A stretch of DNA of 64,000 bases from Cololabis saira. Its lineage: Eukaryota; Chordata; Actinopteri; Beloniformes; Belonidae. The notes under the pieces are model-generated. The model was not told where the DNA came from. It ran no database searches and saw nothing but the letters and a program-made list of their open reading frames with translations. Shown here one piece after another: positions 35,801-41,800 of the stretch (positions within the stretch are counted from its first letter, which is position 1; each line of letters opens with the position of its first letter). The translations under genes and the position numbers were made by a program. Location of the stretch: contig NC_084597.1 of NCBI RefSeq assembly GCF_033807715.1, positions 9,920,843 through 9,984,842 of the forward strand. The letters are read 5' to 3'.

Positions 35801-38800
35801 CGTGTCAGGCGACGTCCAAGAAGCCGCAGCGGAGATGTCCTCCAGAAGCACCCCCTTCTGGGCAGCCCAAGAAGCTGAGATACTCTGGTCGAGTGGCACC
35901 TAACTCCCATTGGCAAGGGGCGGCCATTGACCCTGTAGGCATGCTCGATGGTGTCCACCACCCAGTGGAACAGGCGCTGTTTGGAAACAGCACGACCTCG
36001 GTTAGGGCCACCATGGCAGATAAAAAGCTGCTCCAACCGTCGCACAGGCGCGGTAGCATCAACATAAGCAGCAAGGGCCCGTAGGGGCACAAAGGGCTCG
36101 GCCCACCCTCCGCTGGCTGGGGGTCGAACCGGGCAAGCTGGATAGGCCGATTAACATGAGTGTGTGGCAGGACATTGGGCAGGAACGCCACGTTCTGCCA
36201 CAACATAACCCCTGAGCCATCTGGGTTCCATCTCATGCAGGACCCGCTGACTGACAGGGCATGTAATTCACGACTCACTTTGCTGATGTTATGACGAGGA
36301 GGAAAACTGTCTTCATCGACAGCCACTTAAGGTCCACCTGGGCCAAGGGCTCAAAAGGTGGAGAAGAGAGGGCACCCATCACCATGGGTAGGTCCCACAC
36401 TGGGGCCCTCGGGGTCCTCTGATGATGGTTATCTTGACCCGGCCGGAGGTAGGGGGCCGGTGTCCGAACTGCAATTTCTACACCTGGGTTAATGTGGAAA
36501 TCACCCAGGGATCCGATGAGCAGGCAGCCCAGTAACTGAGCTGCTGCTGGGAAAATCAGCCGACGACCGGCCCCGTGGCCCTAGCGGGGGCAACGGTCGG
36601 GGTCAGCGCCCCGACGCTTCTGGGACGGTCCACGCACAGGGGGGCGAAAGTCACCAGCAGGCTGTCCAACGGACTGCTGGGAGCCGCGCCGGCCTCCGTG
36701 GGCAGGCGGCTGGGGGCGACGCCTAGGGGCAGCCTCTGGGTGTACTGGAAGCGGGCGCTCTCCTGTGAAGGTGCACCAGCCACTGCCAGGGCAGTGCGGT
36801 TCAGAGCTTTCAGAGCAGTTGCCCCAAACAGCTCCCTGGGTTCCGCTGGTGCCTGATGAAGAACCCTACGAGCAGTCTCCGTCAAAGGTGACTGCGCCAG
36901 CCAGACATAACGGCGCGTGTGCACCAGGGTGGACATCAGACGCCCCAGCTCCCTCGTCTGGGAGCCAAAAGTCTGTAGGGATACGTCACACATGTCACGT
37001 GTGGAATCATATACCTGTGCATCCTGCAGGGAAGTGGAGAGAGCCAGCAGAAGATGGGAAAGGTTGTTCCCCAGCCGGACAATGCGCGCTGCTGTGTCAT
37101 AGGCCTTACAGATATACCCATCAGTAACCCTACACTTGGTAGAGGGGCACTTGGGATCTGGCTTCAGAGCCTCATCAGGAGCTGCAATGGAGGGCTCGAT
37201 GGGGGGCATGTGGCTGAAACCAGCCATTTCTGCGTCCTCCATCGCCACCAGAGCGCGGCCATCTGATGTCGGCCTGGAGAGGGCTGTGACATCTCTCCAG
37301 GATGAATGTACAAATGTGCCGGTGGGAGAGGGGAGCGGACATGCTGCCTTCACCCCAAATGTGCCGGTGGGAGAGGGGAGCGGACACGCTGCCTTCACCA
37401 CAAATGTACCGGTGGCAGAGGGGAGCAGACACGCTGCCTTCACCACAAATGTGCAGGTGGGAGAGGGGAGCAAACACGCTGCCTTCCCCACAAATGTGCC
37501 GGTGGGAGAGGGGAGCAGACACGCTGCCTTCACCAAAAAAAAGAAACGTCCTCAACGAGGAAACACAAATGAGACAGGTGGGAGAGGGGAGCCAAGAATC
37601 TGAGACAAGAATCTCATGTGGAGTTCCCCAAGGTTCCATCCCGGGACCTCTTCTGTCTACATGCTTCCACTAGCATAGATTATAGAGAACAACAAAATAA
37701 ACTACCATAGCTATGCAGATGACACACAGATATATATTACAATGTCGCCAGGAGACCAAGGCCCTGTACAGACTCTTTGTCAAGGCATTGAGGCGATTAA
37801 TGACAGTGTCACAACTTTCTCGCTAAACAAAACAAAACTGAGGTAATTGTCATTGGAGCCAAAGAGAAATTATTACAGGTCACCACAGATCTATTCACCT
37901 CAAGAATATATCAAGACACTATGACCAACCAAGTGTACCACATCAGTCCAGCTCTGAGGTCTTTACACTGGCTGTCTGTCCCTCAGAGGATAGATTTTAA
38001 AGTTCTGATGCTGATCTATAAAGCTCTGAATGGTCTTGGACCAAAATACATCAGTGACCTCCTGACCCAGTATGAACCTTCCAAACCCCTCGACTCTTAT
38101 TTAGACCTTGCGTTGCATCCAGAAGAACTCTGGGAAACTACAGTATGCATATTCAGCATGCATATTCAGCTGTAAATGTGCAAGGACAATTTTGGCACCA
38201 GCAGGATTGTATAGCACAAGGTAAACTCTTTCAACTCCTATATAAGGACATTAACTGAGTTTGACTTTGATTTCCAGAGGGCAGAGCCAAAGGACTCAGA
38301 CAAAAAAATCCTCTGGAAGTCATTGGAAAGGCAAACAACCAATCAAGAAAACAAAGCATGTGATGTCGGCAGAGCGACAGCTGTACTAGAAAATGCATCC
38401 AAAAGGGAGAAAGAGTGCCATGGACCCAGAAGGACTGTTGTAGGTTTTGCATTTAAAACATGCTCAGTTTCTCACTTCCAAGTATGTCAAGTTTTGACTT
38501 GTATATTTGTAGTTTGTACTTGGTAAGTACAACATGAATTAAATACTCAGAACATCAACATGGCTCATAATGAACCACAGACTCCTCTGGAAAAAGTGTG
38601 TATATCCATTACGACATATGATCTGTTTTTAGGGTTTAAGTTTTTGTGTTTCAGTCGTGTTATAGATAAGGTTCAATGGGGGCAAAAAGAAAAAAAAAAG
38701 AAAAATATCCAAGTACATTTTAGGCTCTATCTGGATAACTTCACTAATTTGAAGTTAGATTAATGTTATTCTGTCATCATCAAAACATCTCAAAACTAAC

Positions 38801-41800
38801 ATTTTGTCAAGCCAAAACAAAGGTCCTAACACTCTTTTACTGCTTCCCCCTCCATCATAATTTGCTGCCTTGAGTTTCCACAAGTCTCCACTGGATACAT
38901 TCTTGATAAACAATAAAACAAGTACACATATTCAGAAATAGCTTTGTTGTTCCAAGTTTTTAGAAATGCTGCATCCATCTCAGTTGTTTTGAATGGGGAG
39001 TCTTGCACGCTCATCTACGAGTCAGCACATGACTCCACACAGCTTTAGTTTTGATACATCTCAAATATCAATTTCTGGTTCCCAAAACAAAAAAAAAAAA
39101 AAATCCCCAAATTTTGGTTGCATACAGCATTCCCTGGCCGTTTTCTGCACGACCTGCTAATGTCTCCCTACCGTGGCAACCTTTAGACAAGCTTTGCAAG
39201 ACATTCCTGTTCTCTTTGTCCTGGTGGAAATGGCTGTGAATGGGGTACCAGACCCATCTCAACAGAGAGAATTAGCTTGAATGGGTCACCGGGTTAGATG
39301 AGCACATACAAATTTCTTTTGAGAATTTTAAACAGACAATATTTTACTCTTGACATTGTCCTAAAAATGACCAAATAAGTTTGGTAATTTTTGCATAAAT
39401 ATATTATTTATGTTCAACATGTGTGACCCTTTGCCTTTCATAAACTCTTACCAAAACCTTGATAATCCAGCAAATAATATACAAGACATAAAGATTTACT
39501 TAAAAACATGAGAGAAGACAGATCAAAAGAGGGATCGGGTACTAGATGATGATGAATGAATCTGGGTTGCATGAATAATTTAAAAGTTTGCTAGATTTAA
39601 AAACTGTTTGTCTAAACCAACAGAGATGTTTTTTTCTTCTTTTCCCCATAAGAGACAAATTATATTTCAATATACGTATTCCTTTGGATAGGAGACAGCA
39701 TCTTTGTTTTAGGGCAGAGGTTTTCAACTGGTCTTGTCCCAGGGACCACCATTATAACCAAGAAGCAACTCGGGGACCGCTGCTTTTGGGGATGTTTGTT
39801 TTAATTTGCACCTTGCTTTTAAATAAGAGTATGGGCCTGTATAGGCTATTTATTTGCATCAGTGTATATTTTTATTTGCACCTTTTGCTATGAAAAAAAA
39901 AAACAAAAAACAAAAAAAACAGTCAATGAAAAATGAACAAGGGCTTATAATATTACAAAGTTCACTCTCACTCATTTGACATCATTTGGATGGATAAATT
40001 ATTCACAAAAATGAATAGTAAATGGAAAATAAATTGAGTCTAAAGAATAAATATATATTTTTTAAATTATTATTGTTTTCCATTTACAATTTCACGGACC
40101 ACCTGCAATACCGCCACGGACCACCAGAAGGCCGCGGACCACCGGTTGACAATCCTGGTTTTAGGGCATTAGTTGACTAATGGCTCTGTGGGCACTTTAG
40201 ATTCTGCCACTCAGGAACTGGACTAATTTACATGGGCTTTGGTGTGAAAAATTAGTAAATCTTCAATTACGGATTGGGATACTGCCTGTGCACTGCCTGA
40301 CATAAAAGTTCCCTAGTTTCTTATAAGGATCCTTGGTAGTCTAATTTCTTTAATCCCATTTCTCTTTGCTGCCATCCTCGGCTGCTCCCCCGTCTCGCAC
40401 CTCTCTGCATCCGTTGCTATCACACAACAGCAAAAAGCCCAAAACTACATCTTAAAAAAGGTTTTGCAGGTTTATTTTGCCCTCAAAAGCATCACAGGAA
40501 GGAATTTCACAGTCAAATTACTCAGGAAGGTATTTAAAGCATCGATGGCATAAAAGTAAGATGCCAAGGATGATTGACAGGTCACAATTATTTGGAAAGC
40601 GTGAATCCTGATCTGGGCTCTCTCCACAAAAGGCTTTAAAATAATATTAAAAAATCATGCAATTATGTCTTAAAGTGGTTATATGATGAAAGTAAATTTT
40701 AAGAATAAAGAAAGGACAGTTGTCAATTCATAACCATGCTGAACCATTGCCTTTCTAGAACAGATAATAGCACTTATTTATATATTAAGCTATACCTATC
40801 TTTCTTGAGCTTGAAAATTTTAAAGAAAGTCTGAGTTCGTTTCAGTCAAATAGGCCTCTTTGTAATGATTTGAGGCTTCGGTTAGTCTAGATACCTGTGC
40901 TCTGTTTTCATCACAACTTCCCCCCCTCTCTGATTATATTTGTTACTGCAATTGTCAATGTTTCACCCTTTTGTCTTTTGTCTCGTCAGGCTGCGTTGTA
41001 GACATTATCAAGTCTCTCTATATTACTAACTATATCAGACTAACAATTGTTTATGTGTATCCACATTTGAAAAAAAGAGGCTACGACATATGTCCTCTAA
41101 AACCTGAGTGCAGTTACAACAATGCAAACATTATGTCACATGATGACTGAAGCATTTACTACAATCCTGAGAAACAGGGAGAGGTAATCAGCTTACCCAA
41201 AGAATGTCAGGAAAACTAAATACTTATGAGTTCATATGAGGACTGAAATAAATGAAGGAGCAATTTTTGTTATGGAACCAAACTTAGCAGCACTCAAATG
41301 TTTGATGTCTATATTTTGTAGCATTAAAAGTGTGCAAATAACTTATTCCCTCTTATCGCAGCATGATTTCATCATAGGACGCAGTTTTAAACTAAAATGA
41401 GTCCCGTTAAAATTTTAATCAGCTTTTATGGGTGTGTTAAAATGCTAAAAGGCATGGCAGGCTATCAAAGTCTACTCATGATGCTGCCCGTGGGCTGATG
41501 GATTCTCACTAAACGATGCTGATGCTTAAATGTTTTGTCTGCGGTTTCCCACTTCACACTGAATCCCACTTTCTCTGCCATGCTCCCTCATCTGTCTGTT
41601 CCAGTGGGCATCAGTCCAGGACCTCTGTGAGTCATTAAACTTCAGTCACGAGTTTAAAATGTGAATCTCTCAGGGTCATCTGCTCATACATTTCCGAGTT
41701 GAATTTTTACTGTTTTTTGAGGAACATGTCCCATTTTCCCAGAATTTGGCATCCGTCTGTTAAAGACTCAGTTTCAGCATTGTAACATTACTTATCAGGG

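Larger units (their letters stand above)
35355..37600 (-). mobile_element. DIRS-type tyrosine-recombinase retrotransposon, deleted
   Basis: On the minus strand, in order: a gag-like frame (37536-36556), a gap where RT, RNase H and methyltransferase should be, then a tyrosine-recombinase region (36326-35731, two frames) and a complex terminal repeat. 51-bp inverted arms (35355-35405, 35591-35641) plus a direct repeat of gaccgcca...agcactggat (35399, 35659) fit the inverted terminal repeat plus internal complementary region of DIRS elements. It is GC-rich unlike the surrounding AT-rich intron and sits inside a LINE. The right end is not precisely defined. Confidence 0.75.

Noticed and set aside
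36765..37673. Several long plus-strand frames over the DIRS region
   Set aside because: They are antisense shadows of the GC-rich gag-like frame and the 45-bp repeat.
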